NCBI RefSeq assembly: GCF_019635935.1
Contig: NZ_JAHBYN010000001.1
Coordinates: 682,001-746,000 of the forward strand
DNA: 64,000 bases
Origin: Parvibaculum sp.
GTDB taxonomy: Bacteria; Pseudomonadota; Alphaproteobacteria; Parvibaculales; Parvibaculaceae
Reading direction: 5' to 3'
This document shows positions 26,993 through 35,580 of this stretch, piece by piece. The notes under the pieces are model-generated. The model worked only from the letters and a program-made list of their open reading frames with translations. It was not told where the DNA came from and did no database searches. Both the position numbers and the translations under genes were made by a program. Position 1 is the first letter of the stretch. Every line of letters starts with the position of its first letter.

Positions 26993-27796
26993 CTAGCATT
27001 TCCGTCGGGGAACCCGCGGCATACTCAGGTCGTCAGCATCCTGCCAACGCACGATTTTGGACATGATGTCGGGATGACGAGCCTCCAGATACTTGTCGGA
27101 TCGGCTTATGAATCGGGACATTTCGGTGAAAGCGAGGTCTGGATTGCGATCTTCAATCGCCTTGAGAAGCCGCCCGTACGCCTTGATCTGATAGTCGCGC
27201 TCACCCTCCGTATAAGTTATGCCGACTTCCGACGCATTCGTGATGTTGTGAAGCGAACCGATCAAGAATCCGATCAAGGGGTTGCCGGACGCCCAGGCAA
27301 GCAGGTCGTGAAAACGCCTATTCTCCTCCACATAGGAGTCACAAGAAACAGACAACGTCTTCAATGTGGCCAATGACGTATTCAGCTTGTCGATATCCTC
27401 ATCGGACGCACGCTCTGCCGCAAGCGACGCCATGGTCGGGCCCACCGCCTGCCTCACTTCAATCAGTGAACGGAACGTGGTGCCGAGAAACTGGAGCAGC
27501 AACGCCATCGTGCTGGCAAAATCTTTCGGCCGCGGCTCCTGAACGATCGGCCCGCCGCCGGGACCGGGCCGCAGGAAAATGATTCCCTGCAATTCGAGAA
27601 ACCTGAGCGCCTCCCGCAAGGTCGCGCGGGCCACTCCATAGCGCACGAGCATCTCCTGTTCGGGCAGCAAGCGATCTCCGATCTCAGCGCCTTGCTGCTC
27701 GATGTCTTCGACGATCCGCCGCGCAACTGCGAGGGCACGCTTGCCGGACCCTTTCGGAAACCGGCTGGTTCGTGAAACGGGCAAGGTCGCTTTCAT
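26993..27796 (-). CDS. GntR-family transcriptional regulator (FadR/FCD type)
   Basis: A 267-residue regulator. The N-terminal winged helix has DRLLPEQEMLVRYGVARATLREALRFLELQGII, the GntR recognition pattern. The C-terminal part is all-helical with ENRRFHDLLAWASGNPL, typical of FCD ligand-binding domains that sense acids or acyl compounds, often with a metal. It precedes the leftward oxidation operon on the same strand, and the divergent alpha/beta hydrolase starts 165 bp away. It probably controls one or both and is likely to bind the palindromes at 26,914 or 27,904. The start is uncertain between ATG 27796 and a TTG 15 bp upstream. Confidence 0.85.
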   Translation of the reverse strand: MKATLPVSRTSRFPKGSGKRALAVARRIVEDIEQQGAEIGDRLLPEQEMLVRYGVARATLREALRFLELQGIIFLRPGPGGGPIVQEPRPKDFASTMALLLQFLGTTFRSLIEVRQAVGPTMASLAAERASDEDIDKLNTSLATLKTLSVSCDSYVEENRRFHDLLAWASGNPLIGFLIGSLHNITNASEVGITYTEGERDYQIKAYGRLLKAIEDRNPDLAFTEMSRFISRSDKYLEARHPDIMSKIVRWQDADDLSMPRVPRRKC

Positions 27797-27903
27797 TTCA
27801 GATACCCACAATCTTCATTTTCAAGGACAATCGCCTCCGATCGAGGACCGGCTGGGAGAACCCGCCTACAACACCATCGTCCGTGTTTGCAACACGCCAT
27901 CGA

Positions 27904-27917
27904 TTCATCATAATGGA
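27904..27917. promoter_or_regulatory. Operator-like motif in the GntR/hydrolase intergenic region
   Basis: TTCATCATAATGGA matches TTCATTATAATGAA at 12 of 14 positions and lies 44 bp upstream of the hydrolase ATG at 27961. It is one of four similar sites in the island. Confidence 0.4.
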
Positions 27918-27960
27918 TTTCGACCCTTAGTACACATACGAAACCATTGGAATAAAGCAT

Positions 27961-28839
27961 ATGACGTCCGCAAAACGGACCTTGTTCACCCTTGTTCAGA
28001 ATCTCAAAATCGCGGCGGAGGCATTCGGTCCCGACCAGGGGCGTCCGGTTCTGCTCGCCCATGGCGGCGGGCAGACACGCCATGCATGGCAAGCCTGCGG
28101 CAAAACATTGGGAGAAAACGGTTATTACGCCCTCGCCGTCGATTTGCGCGGACACGGCGAAAGCGACTGGTCTCCGGATGGAGACTACAGAATGGAGCGT
28201 TTCGCGGAAGATATCCTCGACATCGCGGACAGTTTCCGTGTGCCTCCCATCCTGGTCGGCGCGTCTCTCGGCGGCATCGCGGGCATGATCGCGCAGGGAG
28301 AATATGCGAAAGCCGGGCGGCGCGGGTTTGCGGCGCTGATCCTCGTCGACATCACCCCTCAGATGAACATCGAGGGGGTTCAAAAAATTATCGGATTCAT
28401 GTCGGAGAATCTGGAAGAAGGCTTCGCCTCGCTTGAGGAAGCAGCCGATACGATCTCGCGCTACATGCCCGGCCGAACTCGCCCCAAAGACCTGAGCGGA
28501 CTGGCGAAGAACCTTCGCCGCAGGGAAAACGGCCGCTACTACTGGCATTGGGACCCGCGTTTCATCACCGGCACGCAAAAGCCGCAAGGCAGCCGAGAAC
28601 CCGAACGCCTCGAAATAGCGGCGCGTTCCCTGAAAATACCGACGCTCCTCGTCCGGGGCCGCGACAGCGATCTGGTGACGGTCGAAGCGGCGCGGCAATT
28701 CGCCGAAATTGTTCCTCATTCCGAGTTTGTCGATGTCGCAAATGCGGGCCATATGGTCGCGGGCGACAAGAACGACATATTTACAAGCGCCGTTCTGGAT
28801 TTTCTGACGCGAATGGCACCCGCCGCGAGCGCATCGTAG
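27961..28839 (+). CDS. Alpha/beta hydrolase (putative ester or lactone hydrolase)
   Basis: A 292-residue alpha/beta hydrolase. The oxyanion region is LLAHGGGQTRHAW, DLRGHGESD precedes the elbow, and the Ser nucleophile is in VGASLGG. The acid is in LLVRGRDSDLV and the His in NAGHMVAGD. The layout resembles fluoroacetate-dehalogenase- and arylesterase-like families, but the Ser nucleophile argues for ester or lactone hydrolysis. It could open the lactone made by the Baeyer-Villiger enzyme. It is divergent from the GntR regulator and 88 bp ahead of an enoyl-CoA hydratase on the same strand. Confidence 0.85.
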   Translation: MTSAKRTLFTLVQNLKIAAEAFGPDQGRPVLLAHGGGQTRHAWQACGKTLGENGYYALAVDLRGHGESDWSPDGDYRMERFAEDILDIADSFRVPPILVGASLGGIAGMIAQGEYAKAGRRGFAALILVDITPQMNIEGVQKIIGFMSENLEEGFASLEEAADTISRYMPGRTRPKDLSGLAKNLRRRENGRYYWHWDPRFITGTQKPQGSREPERLEIAARSLKIPTLLVRGRDSDLVTVEAARQFAEIVPHSEFVDVANAGHMVAGDKNDIFTSAVLDFLTRMAPAASAS

Positions 28840-28927
28840 CCAACCCAGGCGGACTCATTCACGCGTGTGCGTCTTCGACAGATGAAGACGCCATAAAAAA
28901 GATCGAGAAGAGGAAGGGAGAAAGCCT

Positions 28928-29668
28928 ATGTCGAATCTGGTTCTTCGCAAGGACAGCGGGCGCATTTGCACGCTGACACTCAACCGTCCGGAAACCTTGA
29001 ACGCACTCAATGTCCCTCTGTTCGAAGAATTGCGCGGGCATGTCGATACGCTTCGCGGACAGGTTCACGAGGTGGCATGCGTCATCATCACGGGCGCGGG
29101 CAAGGCTTTTTCAGCCGGCCACGATCTGAAGGACATCCAGAAAGGCGAGCGCCCGCCGGAGCCGCATTTCCAGGCGAAGACCATTCAGGCGCTGGCCGAA
29201 CTGCCGCAACCGGTCGTCGCCTGCGTCCGCGGACATTGCTACACCGGCGGACTCGAACTTGCGCTCGCGGCCGACATCATCATCGCCGCGCGCTCCGCCA
29301 AGTTCGGCGACACGCATAGCAAGTGGGGGCTGAGCCCGCTCTGGGGCATGACGCAAAGACTGCCGCGTCGCGTCGGGCTGTCGAAGGCTAAGCAGATGAT
29401 GTTTACCTCCGATATTTTCGCGGCGGAGACGGCGGAGCGCATGGGACTGGTCGACATTTGTGTCGACGATGCCGAACTGGAACAGGCGACAAACGACCTT
29501 GCTCAGCGTATCGCCGCCAATTCGACCTACAGCAATCAGGTCAACAAAGGCCTGCTGGGCGCGACCGACGGCATGACCGGCCAGGCAGGGCTGGCCTACG
29601 AACTCGCGCGCAGCCCCGGCGCCTGTTTCGACGCACGCGAACGGGTGGCCTCATTCGGAAAAAAATGA
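28928..29668 (+). CDS. Enoyl-CoA hydratase/isomerase (crotonase) family protein
   Basis: A 246-residue crotonase. The oxyanion loop is VIITGAGKAFSAGHDL, the second NH donor region is CYTGGLELALAADIIIA, and FGDTHSKWGLSPLWGMTQRLPR occupies the catalytic loop. The position of the second catalytic Glu of true hydratases appears to be Trp/Gly, so it may be an isomerase or hydrolase rather than a classical hydratase. The ribosome site GAAGGGAG is well placed. It is probably co-transcribed with the preceding hydrolase and ends before a strong hairpin. Confidence 0.85.
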   Translation: MSNLVLRKDSGRICTLTLNRPETLNALNVPLFEELRGHVDTLRGQVHEVACVIITGAGKAFSAGHDLKDIQKGERPPEPHFQAKTIQALAELPQPVVACVRGHCYTGGLELALAADIIIAARSAKFGDTHSKWGLSPLWGMTQRLPRRVGLSKAKQMMFTSDIFAAETAERMGLVDICVDDAELEQATNDLAQRIAANSTYSNQVNKGLLGATDGMTGQAGLAYELARSPGACFDARERVASFGKK

Positions 29669-29704
29669 CGGTGGGCCACTCGCCGCGCCGCCAGCGACCT
29701 TGTC

Positions 29705-29729
29705 GACGGGTGGAGGTTTTCCACCCGTC
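29705..29729. terminator. Strong stem-loop between convergent genes
   Basis: GACGGGTGG (29,705-29,713) pairs perfectly with CCACCCGTC (29,721-29,729) across a seven-base loop. It lies 36 bp after the crotonase gene and just before the P450 fragment read from the other strand. The T-run is weak, so termination may be partial, but the position fits. Confidence 0.5.
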
Positions 29730-29734
29730 TGGGT

Positions 29735-30043
29735 TCAGCCCGGGATTCTTACCGGCAAGGCCTCATAGCCCTTGATGAAGTTGGAAAAGACCCGCTTTGG
29801 TTCGCCAACCACTTCGATCGGCCTGTCGGGCCAGCGCTTCAGGATTTCTTCCCAGACGATGCGGAGTTGCATTTCCGCCAGCCGGTTGCCGACGCAGCGA
29901 TGGATGCCGAAGCCGAAGGAGAGATGTTGACGCGGCCTTAGACGATCGATGATGAAGCGGTTCGGCTCGTCGATCGTCTCCTCGTCCCGATTGCCAGAGA
30001 CGTACCACATGATAACCCTGTCGCCCTTCTTGATCTGATTGCC
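29735..30043 (-). pseudogene. C-terminal fragment of a CYP153 P450
   Basis: About 100 residues equal to the end of a CYP153, with [19 protein letters not shown] and the complete heme loop [18 protein letters not shown]. It is very similar to the intact gene at 37,011-38,276 and lacks the first three quarters of the protein. It abuts the Rieske gene stop at 30,048, so the breakpoint lies where that gene was joined. It cannot form a P450. It looks like a scar of duplication or recombination between P450 copies. Confidence 0.88.
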
Positions 30044-30047
30044 GGCT

Positions 30048-31226
30048 TCACACGGCGTCAATACCAAGCGTTCTCTTGACCGATTTGTGGAAATGCGCGA
30101 GAGCCGGCTCGTTGGCACCGAAAGTCACAAAATCTTGTGCGCCCGAGTGAAAATCGCGCTGGATATTTTCCGCCAGCGGAAAATCCTCCTGCTGCACCGT
30201 CGCCATCAGCAAGTCCATGTTTTTGGTCCAGTACTTTCTGGCCTTGTCGGTGACGGCGGGTTCGGGCGTATAGAGAGAGACGTGCATTTTCGATTCATCC
30301 ACGCTGTCGCCCGGATAAACCCGCCACGTCTCCAGATGATCGCCCTGCATGATGAAGACCGTATTCGGAAAGAGCACGTATACGAGGGCGGAGTGGCGAA
30401 TCAGATCCCACTCGCTTTCCGGTCTCTGGCGCAACGCATCGATCGTCTTGCGGGCGCCAATCATGCGCAGATTTCGCGCCATGCCGTCGAACGTGCCGAG
30501 GTTCGAGTGCAGGATCGGCGCGATCGTGTTTTTGTGCAGCGTACTCAGATGGTAGGTTTCGAGAAACGTGTCGATCACGAGCTTCCAGTTAAGGCGGGCC
30601 CGGAGAACGCGCGTCTCGTAGTGGCTGTAGCACACAAGACCAAACGCGGCGAGATCGTCCGCCATGCCCGCTAGGTGGCTGTCGATGTCGATCGACCCGC
30701 CGGGCGTCGGCATGACCCAGATCATGCCGTATTTCTCCACCACCGGCAGAGACCTCAAGCCGTTGCTCGTTTTGTCGACGCTCTCGAAGCCCCGCTCGAA
30801 CGGTATCGACCTCAGCCTGCCGCTCCGGTCGTAGGTCCATGCATGATAGGGACACCTGAACACGGCCTTGCCGCTGCCGCAGCCCGACGCGACGCGCGCG
30901 CCGCGGTGGCGGCAGACATTGATGAAAGCATTGACCTGCCCCGCTTCATCCCGCACCGCCAGGATCGGCACGCCTGAAAAATCATCGGTTACATAGTCGC
31001 CGGGATTGGGCAATTCGCAGCTCAACCCGATCAGAAGCGGCTCATCCCGGAACAGCACCTTCCGTTCTCGGTCAGCCTGGTCCGGACTGGTGTAGTCGCT
31101 GACATGATGATGATACACGGCATCGCCCATCGCGGTCTCACCCGCGTCGAGATAGCCGAAAATCTTCCGCAGCTGTTCGACCTGGGTTTCGTGTTTCACG
31201 ATCGCGCGTCTCCCGACGATGTCCAC
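30048..31226 (-). CDS. Rieske non-heme iron oxygenase, alpha subunit
   Basis: A 392-residue ring-hydroxylating-type oxygenase. The Rieske cluster is bound by C105-x-H107 in CRHRG and C125-x2-H128 in CPYHAW. The mononuclear iron site has [19 protein letters not shown], giving His226 and His231. No small subunit or reductase lies nearby, so it resembles single-subunit monooxygenases or demethylases that hydroxylate alicyclic or terpenoid acids. The GTG at 31226, 11 bp after the preceding crotonase stop, is the favoured start. It is the last gene of the badH-like operon, and its 3' end abuts a P450 fragment. Confidence 0.88.
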   Translation of the reverse strand: MDIVGRRAIVKHETQVEQLRKIFGYLDAGETAMGDAVYHHHVSDYTSPDQADRERKVLFRDEPLLIGLSCELPNPGDYVTDDFSGVPILAVRDEAGQVNAFINVCRHRGARVASGCGSGKAVFRCPYHAWTYDRSGRLRSIPFERGFESVDKTSNGLRSLPVVEKYGMIWVMPTPGGSIDIDSHLAGMADDLAAFGLVCYSHYETRVLRARLNWKLVIDTFLETYHLSTLHKNTIAPILHSNLGTFDGMARNLRMIGARKTIDALRQRPESEWDLIRHSALVYVLFPNTVFIMQGDHLETWRVYPGDSVDESKMHVSLYTPEPAVTDKARKYWTKNMDLLMATVQQEDFPLAENIQRDFHSGAQDFVTFGANEPALAHFHKSVKRTLGIDAV

Positions 31227-31237
31227 TTGATTATCCG

Positions 31238-32026
31238 TCAGCGGAATAATGGTTCCCGGCGCTCCCGGAACGCCGCCAGACCTTCCGAAACATTTTCGCT
31301 CATCAGCGCGTCTACGACCACGCTCCGTTCCATATCCAGACCTTCCTGGAGTGATCCATCGAGCCCGTTCCTGCAAAGCTGCTTCATGGCGGCAAGGCCT
31401 TCCGGATTCTTTTTGACGAGATCGGCGCAATAGGCTTCCGCCTCTCCGACAAGCGCGCCGTCGTCAACGACATTGTTCACAAGCCCCCAAGCCAGCGCCT
31501 CATCCGCCTTGAGCCATCGGCCGCTGAACATCAGGTCAAGGGCACGCCGCGAACCGACGATGCGCGCGAGACGCTGCGTGCCACCCCAACCCGGTACGAG
31601 ACCGTAACGAGCATGCTGGCATCCCACCTGCGCTGACTGACCAGCAAAAACCACGTCACATGCCATCATCAATTCAAGCCCGCCCGCAAGACACAAACCG
31701 TTCACCGCGGCAACAATCGGCAGAGGCGAGACTTCAAATCGGCGCAGGAGGAGATGACCGCTCGTGATAAACGCGCTCAGCCGACCCCGCTCCTTGCGGG
31801 CGTCGAGCACCTCGTCGAGATCGGCGCCGGTGCAGAAATGCTTTCCACGCGCGAGCAACAGAACGGCACGAACCTTCCTGTCGCCCTCGAACCTTGCGAG
31901 AGCCTCGTCGAGGCCGGCCATGACGGCCGATGAGAGGCAATTGAACCTGTCGGGCCTGTTGAGCGCCACGATTCCGATGCCGTCTTGTATCTCGGTCTGA
32001 ACCGGGGCTTCCGTGGCGCTGGTCAT
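31238..32026 (-). CDS. Enoyl-CoA hydratase (possible cyclohexenecarboxyl-CoA hydratase role)
   Basis: A 262-residue crotonase with oxyanion loop LLLARGKHFCTGADL, NGLCLAGGLELMMACDVVFA and the loop ARYGLVPGWGGTQRLAR. It sits directly downstream of the acyl-CoA dehydrogenase and two cyclohexanecarboxyl-CoA-pathway-like genes. Hydration of a cyclohex-1-ene-1-carboxyl-CoA-type intermediate (the BadK step) would complete the set, but that is inferred from context and not from unique residues. The ATG at 32026 has GAGGAAGG four bases upstream. The gene overlaps the dehydrogenase end slightly at the ribosome site only. Confidence 0.85.
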   Translation of the reverse strand: MTSATEAPVQTEIQDGIGIVALNRPDRFNCLSSAVMAGLDEALARFEGDRKVRAVLLLARGKHFCTGADLDEVLDARKERGRLSAFITSGHLLLRRFEVSPLPIVAAVNGLCLAGGLELMMACDVVFAGQSAQVGCQHARYGLVPGWGGTQRLARIVGSRRALDLMFSGRWLKADEALAWGLVNNVVDDGALVGEAEAYCADLVKKNPEGLAAMKQLCRNGLDGSLQEGLDMERSVVVDALMSENVSEGLAAFRERREPLFR

Positions 32027-32036
32027 GTAGCCTTCC

Positions 32037-33179
32037 TCACGCATAAGGCACGGCCACTCGACCGACTTTCTCGCGCGAAATGATCATCTTCTGGATTTGC
32101 TCGGTACCGTCGCCGATCTGCAGCCCCATCACATCGCGTAATCTCTGCTGATGGGGCAGATCAGTGCTGTAACCGCCATGTCCGTGCGTGAGCAGGCAAC
32201 GGTGGATGACCTGGAAAGCCGTCTTGGGCGCCCACCATTTGCACATCGCGGCTTCGGCGGTGTGCGGCAAATCATTGTCGCGAAGCCAGAGCGTCTTGTA
32301 GCAAAGCAGACGCGCCGCCTCGAGCAACGTCTGAGCTTCGGCCAACGGTTCCGTGACACCCTGATATTTAGCCAGCGGATTGCCGAAGGCTACGCGCTCG
32401 GTCACATATTTCCAGGTCTCCTCCAGCGACGCGAAGGCGGGAGCCAGACATTGCAGGCCGATCAGCGCACGGGAATAGTCGAATCCCTGCATCACCTGCC
32501 GGAGGCCCTCCCCCTTCGTGCCGACCATATGACGCGCTGGCACCTTCACATTATCGAAGAATACCGAGCCGCGGCCAACAGCCTTCGAACCCACATCGTC
32601 GAAACTCGAACACGTGATGCCGGGCGCGTCGAGCGGCGCGAGAAAGGCCGACACGCCGCCGGCGCCGGGATTGTTTTCATCCGTGCGCTGATCGGCCTGC
32701 TCGGCCATCGAGATCGAGGTTTTTTCCCCCGACAGGACGTAGCCGTCACCGTCGGCGCGCGCCTTCGTCTGCAGATGCGCCGCGTCGGAGCCGCCTCGCG
32801 GCTCCGTCAGACCGAGCGCGACGATCGCCTCGCCCGAGCAAATCCGCGGAACGATTTCATCGGCGACTTCAGGTCTTGCATGCGCTGCGACGATCGATCC
32901 CATAAGCGAGCCAAGGAGCTGGACATAACCGACGCTAATGTCGCCGCGCGATATTTCCTCGATAATAATGCCGGTCGTGACGCTATCGAGACCGGGCGCA
33001 CCAAGCTCTTCGGGCAGGTCGGCGCCGATCAGACCCAGTTCGCCCATCTCCCGGATGAGCGCACGGTCGATCTTTCCGTCGATCTCGCGCGCCCTGTAGC
33101 CGGGCGCAAGCCGCTCACGCGCAAATCGTGCCGCGGTGTCGCGAATGGCTTCCTGGTCGGACGTGAATGCAAAGTCCAA
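32037..33179 (-). CDS. aliB: Acyl-CoA dehydrogenase, cyclohexanecarboxyl-CoA dehydrogenase-like
   Basis: A 380-residue FAD acyl-CoA dehydrogenase. VALGLTEPRGGSDAAHLQ binds flavin and substrate, and YSRALIGLQCLAPA, THGHGGYSTDLPHQQRLRDVMG and IGDGTEQIQKMIISRE match the AliB/BadJ-type enzymes that oxidise cyclohexanecarboxyl-CoA to the 1-ene. The likeness to AliB is from memory of the family and should be aligned. It starts at TTG with AGGTGG upstream, 8 bp after the BadI-like gene. Order badH, badI, aliB on one strand strongly supports this role. Confidence 0.8.
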   Translation of the reverse strand: MDFAFTSDQEAIRDTAARFARERLAPGYRAREIDGKIDRALIREMGELGLIGADLPEELGAPGLDSVTTGIIIEEISRGDISVGYVQLLGSLMGSIVAAHARPEVADEIVPRICSGEAIVALGLTEPRGGSDAAHLQTKARADGDGYVLSGEKTSISMAEQADQRTDENNPGAGGVSAFLAPLDAPGITCSSFDDVGSKAVGRGSVFFDNVKVPARHMVGTKGEGLRQVMQGFDYSRALIGLQCLAPAFASLEETWKYVTERVAFGNPLAKYQGVTEPLAEAQTLLEAARLLCYKTLWLRDNDLPHTAEAAMCKWWAPKTAFQVIHRCLLTHGHGGYSTDLPHQQRLRDVMGLQIGDGTEQIQKMIISREKVGRVAVPYA

Positions 33180-33187
33180 GATGCCAC

Positions 33188-33979
33188 CTATTTCATATGC
33201 TTGCGGAATTCCGGCTTGCGCTTTTCATTAAGCGCCTTGACGCCCTCTTTCGACTCCGCCGAGTTGTAGTAGAGGCGGAGCGCCTGCATGCCGAGACCGC
33301 CAATGCCGCGAATATTGTCGCTGTCGGCGTTGAACGATTTCTTGGCGATCGCAATCGCCGTCGGGCTGCGCTCCACAAGCTCGGCGCACCAGGCGTCCAC
33401 TTCCTCATCCAGCTTGTCGTCGGGAACGACCGCATTGACGAGACCCATCGCCAGCGCCTCGCGCGCCGGGTAACGCCGGCACATGTACCAGATTTCGCGC
33501 GCCTTCTTCTCCCCGACCACGCGGGCGAGATAGGCGGTACCAAAGCCCGGATCGACGGAGCCCATCTTGGGGCCCACCTGTCCGAAGACTGCGCTCTCGC
33601 CCGCAATCGTCATGTCGCACAATGTCGCCAGAACATTGCCGCCACCGATGGCATAACCGCGCACCTTGGCGATCACTGGTTTCGGCACGTCGCGTATGAC
33701 CGTGTGCAGTTCCTCGACCGGCATGCCGATGGTTCCGCGCGTCTCGCCGTCGCCATAGGCGCCATCGTGATCCGATTGATCGCCGCCGGTGCAAAACGCC
33801 TTGTTGCCCGCCCCGGTCAATACAATCGCGCCGATTTCTTCGTTCCAGCCCGCTTTCAGGAAAGCATCGATCAGTTCAACGCAGGTGCGGGGGCGGAACG
33901 CGTTATAGACCTTCGGACGATTGATCGTAATGGTCGCGACGCCATTTTTTTCTTCGTAAAGAATGTCTTCGTAGTCCAT
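33188..33979 (-). CDS. badI: 2-ketocyclohexanecarboxyl-CoA hydrolase-like (BadI)
   Basis: A 263-residue MenB-type crotonase closely resembling BadI, which hydrolyses the ring of 2-ketocyclohexanecarboxyl-CoA to pimelyl-CoA. Matching segments include CTGGDQSDHDG, MPVEELHTVIRDVPKPVIAK, GYAIGGGNVLATLCDMTIAG, FGQVGPKMGSVDPGFGTAYLAR and the end GVKALNEKRKPEFRKHMK. The ATG at 33979 has GGGGA five bases upstream, 11 bp after the dehydrogenase stop. This is the ring-opening step of the cyclohexanecarboxylate pathway known from Rhodopseudomonas palustris, and the operon neighbours supply the flanking steps. Confidence 0.88.
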   Translation of the reverse strand: MDYEDILYEEKNGVATITINRPKVYNAFRPRTCVELIDAFLKAGWNEEIGAIVLTGAGNKAFCTGGDQSDHDGAYGDGETRGTIGMPVEELHTVIRDVPKPVIAKVRGYAIGGGNVLATLCDMTIAGESAVFGQVGPKMGSVDPGFGTAYLARVVGEKKAREIWYMCRRYPAREALAMGLVNAVVPDDKLDEEVDAWCAELVERSPTAIAIAKKSFNADSDNIRGIGGLGMQALRLYYNSAESKEGVKALNEKRKPEFRKHMK

Positions 33980-33990
33980 GGAAATCCCCG

Positions 33991-34752
33991 TTAGCCGTGC
34001 ATGGAGAGGCCGCCCGAGACGCTGATCGTCTGGCCAGTGATGAAACTCGCATCGTCGCTCAGAAAAAACGCGACCATGCCCGGATAATCGTCCGGCTGCG
34101 CCAACCGGCGCATCGGGATCGCCTTGGTGAGCGCCTCGGTCAGACGTCCGCCGCCCGATGCGTCCACGGATGCGAGCAGCGGCGTGTCCGTCGGACCCGG
34201 ACATATCGTGTTGAACGTGATACCCTTCTTGGCGAATTCTCGCGCCATCGTCTTCATGAAGGCGATGACGCCGCCCTTGGCCGCGGAATAAACCGCCTCG
34301 CCAGACGAGCCAACACGGCCCGCATCCGATGAGATGCTGACGATCCGGCCGGCACCTTGCTCAGCAAGCTTGCGTGTAACGACATGAGTGAGGTTAAGCG
34401 GCCCGTACAGATTGATGTCGATCACTTTTTTCCAGAAATCGGGCTCTGTCTGGATAAAGGGTCTTGCCTCGTCCCATCCGGCATTGTTCACCAGCCCATA
34501 AACCGGACCAGCAGCTTCTTCAAACGCGTCGACTGCCCGCGCCACGGTCGCATAGTCGATGATATCGACCTTATAAGCCCAGGCTGCGCCGCCCCTTTTA
34601 CGAATTGCTTCAGCGGTGGCCTCGGCGCCCTTCCCGTTCATGTCGAAGATGGCAACTTTGGCACCCTCCTCGCCAAGCCTGAGTGCAATTGCTTTTCCGA
34701 TACCGCTCGCGCCGCCGGTGACGATGACCGGTTTCAGATCGAGTCCTCGCAT
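33991..34752 (-). CDS. badH: 2-hydroxycyclohexanecarboxyl-CoA dehydrogenase-like SDR (BadH)
   Basis: A 253-residue classical short-chain dehydrogenase. The NAD site is VTGGASGIGKA, NNAGW follows, and the catalytic Ser and Tyr-x3-Lys lie in SISSDAGRVGSSGEAVYSAAKGG. Around these, RVGSSGEAVYSAAKGG and CPGPTDTPLL are typical of BadH, which oxidises 2-hydroxycyclohexanecarboxyl-CoA to the ketone. It is the first gene of the operon. The ATG at 34752 has GGAGGAGG five bases away. The operator-like repeats between it and the divergent TetR gene suggest repression relieved by a pathway CoA ester. Confidence 0.88.
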   Translation of the reverse strand: MRGLDLKPVIVTGGASGIGKAIALRLGEEGAKVAIFDMNGKGAEATAEAIRKRGGAAWAYKVDIIDYATVARAVDAFEEAAGPVYGLVNNAGWDEARPFIQTEPDFWKKVIDINLYGPLNLTHVVTRKLAEQGAGRIVSISSDAGRVGSSGEAVYSAAKGGVIAFMKTMAREFAKKGITFNTICPGPTDTPLLASVDASGGGRLTEALTKAIPMRRLAQPDDYPGMVAFFLSDDASFITGQTISVSGGLSMHG

Positions 34753-34782
34753 GTTTCCCTCCTCCGTCACTGCGACGCTTCA

Positions 34783-34801
34783 GACATAAATTTATTATGT
34801 C
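34783..34801. promoter_or_regulatory. Inverted repeat in the badH promoter region
   Basis: GACATAA (34,783-34,789) and TTATGTC (34,795-34,801) are perfect 7-bp arms around ATTTA. The repeat lies 31 bp upstream of the badH ATG, where a bound repressor would block transcription. Confidence 0.5.
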
Positions 34802-34824
34802 ATGGCAACGGCAGCGCATTTTTT

Positions 34825-34877
34825 CTAACACTAGTTCGATTTTAAATGGGGTGCAATATGTTTCGAACGCATGTTAG
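34825..34877. promoter_or_regulatory. Long inverted repeat between badH and tetR-type gene
   Basis: CTAACACTAGTTCGA (34,825-34,839) and TCGAACGCATGTTAG (34,863-34,877) are inverted with 12 of 15 positions matching, spaced 23 bp apart. It sits between two divergent starts, 43 bp before the TetR GTG, so it is a good candidate for the autoregulatory operator. Confidence 0.55.
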
Positions 34878-34919
34878 ATTTTAGACCATTACCACCAAGC
34901 AAGCCTTGATGGAGCATTC

Positions 34920-35555
34920 GTGACGACCGAGCAGAGTAAATCCGACATAAGCCGCGCGAGAATACTGGACGCCGCCGCAAAGACGTTTCGTCAAAAAGGC
35001 TATGCGGCGACGACCTTGATCGAAATCGCCAGAGCCGCCGATATGCAGGCGGGAAGCCTCTATTACCATTTCGGTTCGAAGGACGAGCTCCTCGAAGAAG
35101 TTCTGGACATTGGCATGAGGCGGGTTCACGAAGCTGTCGAGGAAAGCCAAGAACACCTACCTCCAGGCTCATCGCACCGCGACCGAATTCGTGCTGCCGT
35201 CGAAGCGCATCTCACCACGCTGCTGAAACTCGACGACTATACATCCGCGAATATTCGCATCTTCGGACAGATCCCCGAAGACGTGCGGCGACGCCACATC
35301 AAACTGCGTAACGCCTACGCCGAACTCTGGCGGCGCATACTTGCCAAAGCTCAGAAGTCGAGAGCGCTGCGCAGCGACATCGACCTTGGTCTCGTGCGCA
35401 TGCTGCTCATGGGTGCGCTCAACTGGTCGGTTGAATGGTACCAGCCGGGCAGGACGTCCATACAGACGATGGCAGACCATATGTGTCTAATGCTGTTCAG
35501 CGGAATCGGAATAGACGAAACGGCACGAAGCAGTGAAGACGAAACTGTTGCGTGA
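34920..35555 (+). CDS. TetR/AcrR-family transcriptional regulator
   Basis: A 211-residue regulator. The helix-turn-helix is ARILDAAAKTFRQKGYAATTLIEIARAADMQAGSLYYHFGSKDELL, spanning about residues 13-59, and the C-terminal ligand domain is helical with a Trp-rich end (LNWSVEWYQPG). It is divergent from the badH-like operon and immediately upstream of an SDR on its own strand. It therefore probably represses both until an acyl-CoA or free acid binds. GTG start with GGAG five bases upstream. Two inverted repeats in the shared promoter region are candidate sites. Confidence 0.9.
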   Translation: MTTEQSKSDISRARILDAAAKTFRQKGYAATTLIEIARAADMQAGSLYYHFGSKDELLEEVLDIGMRRVHEAVEESQEHLPPGSSHRDRIRAAVEAHLTTLLKLDDYTSANIRIFGQIPEDVRRRHIKLRNAYAELWRRILAKAQKSRALRSDIDLGLVRMLLMGALNWSVEWYQPGRTSIQTMADHMCLMLFSGIGIDETARSSEDETVA

Positions 35556-35580
35556 CGGAAGTTTTCGAGGGACGACGCAC

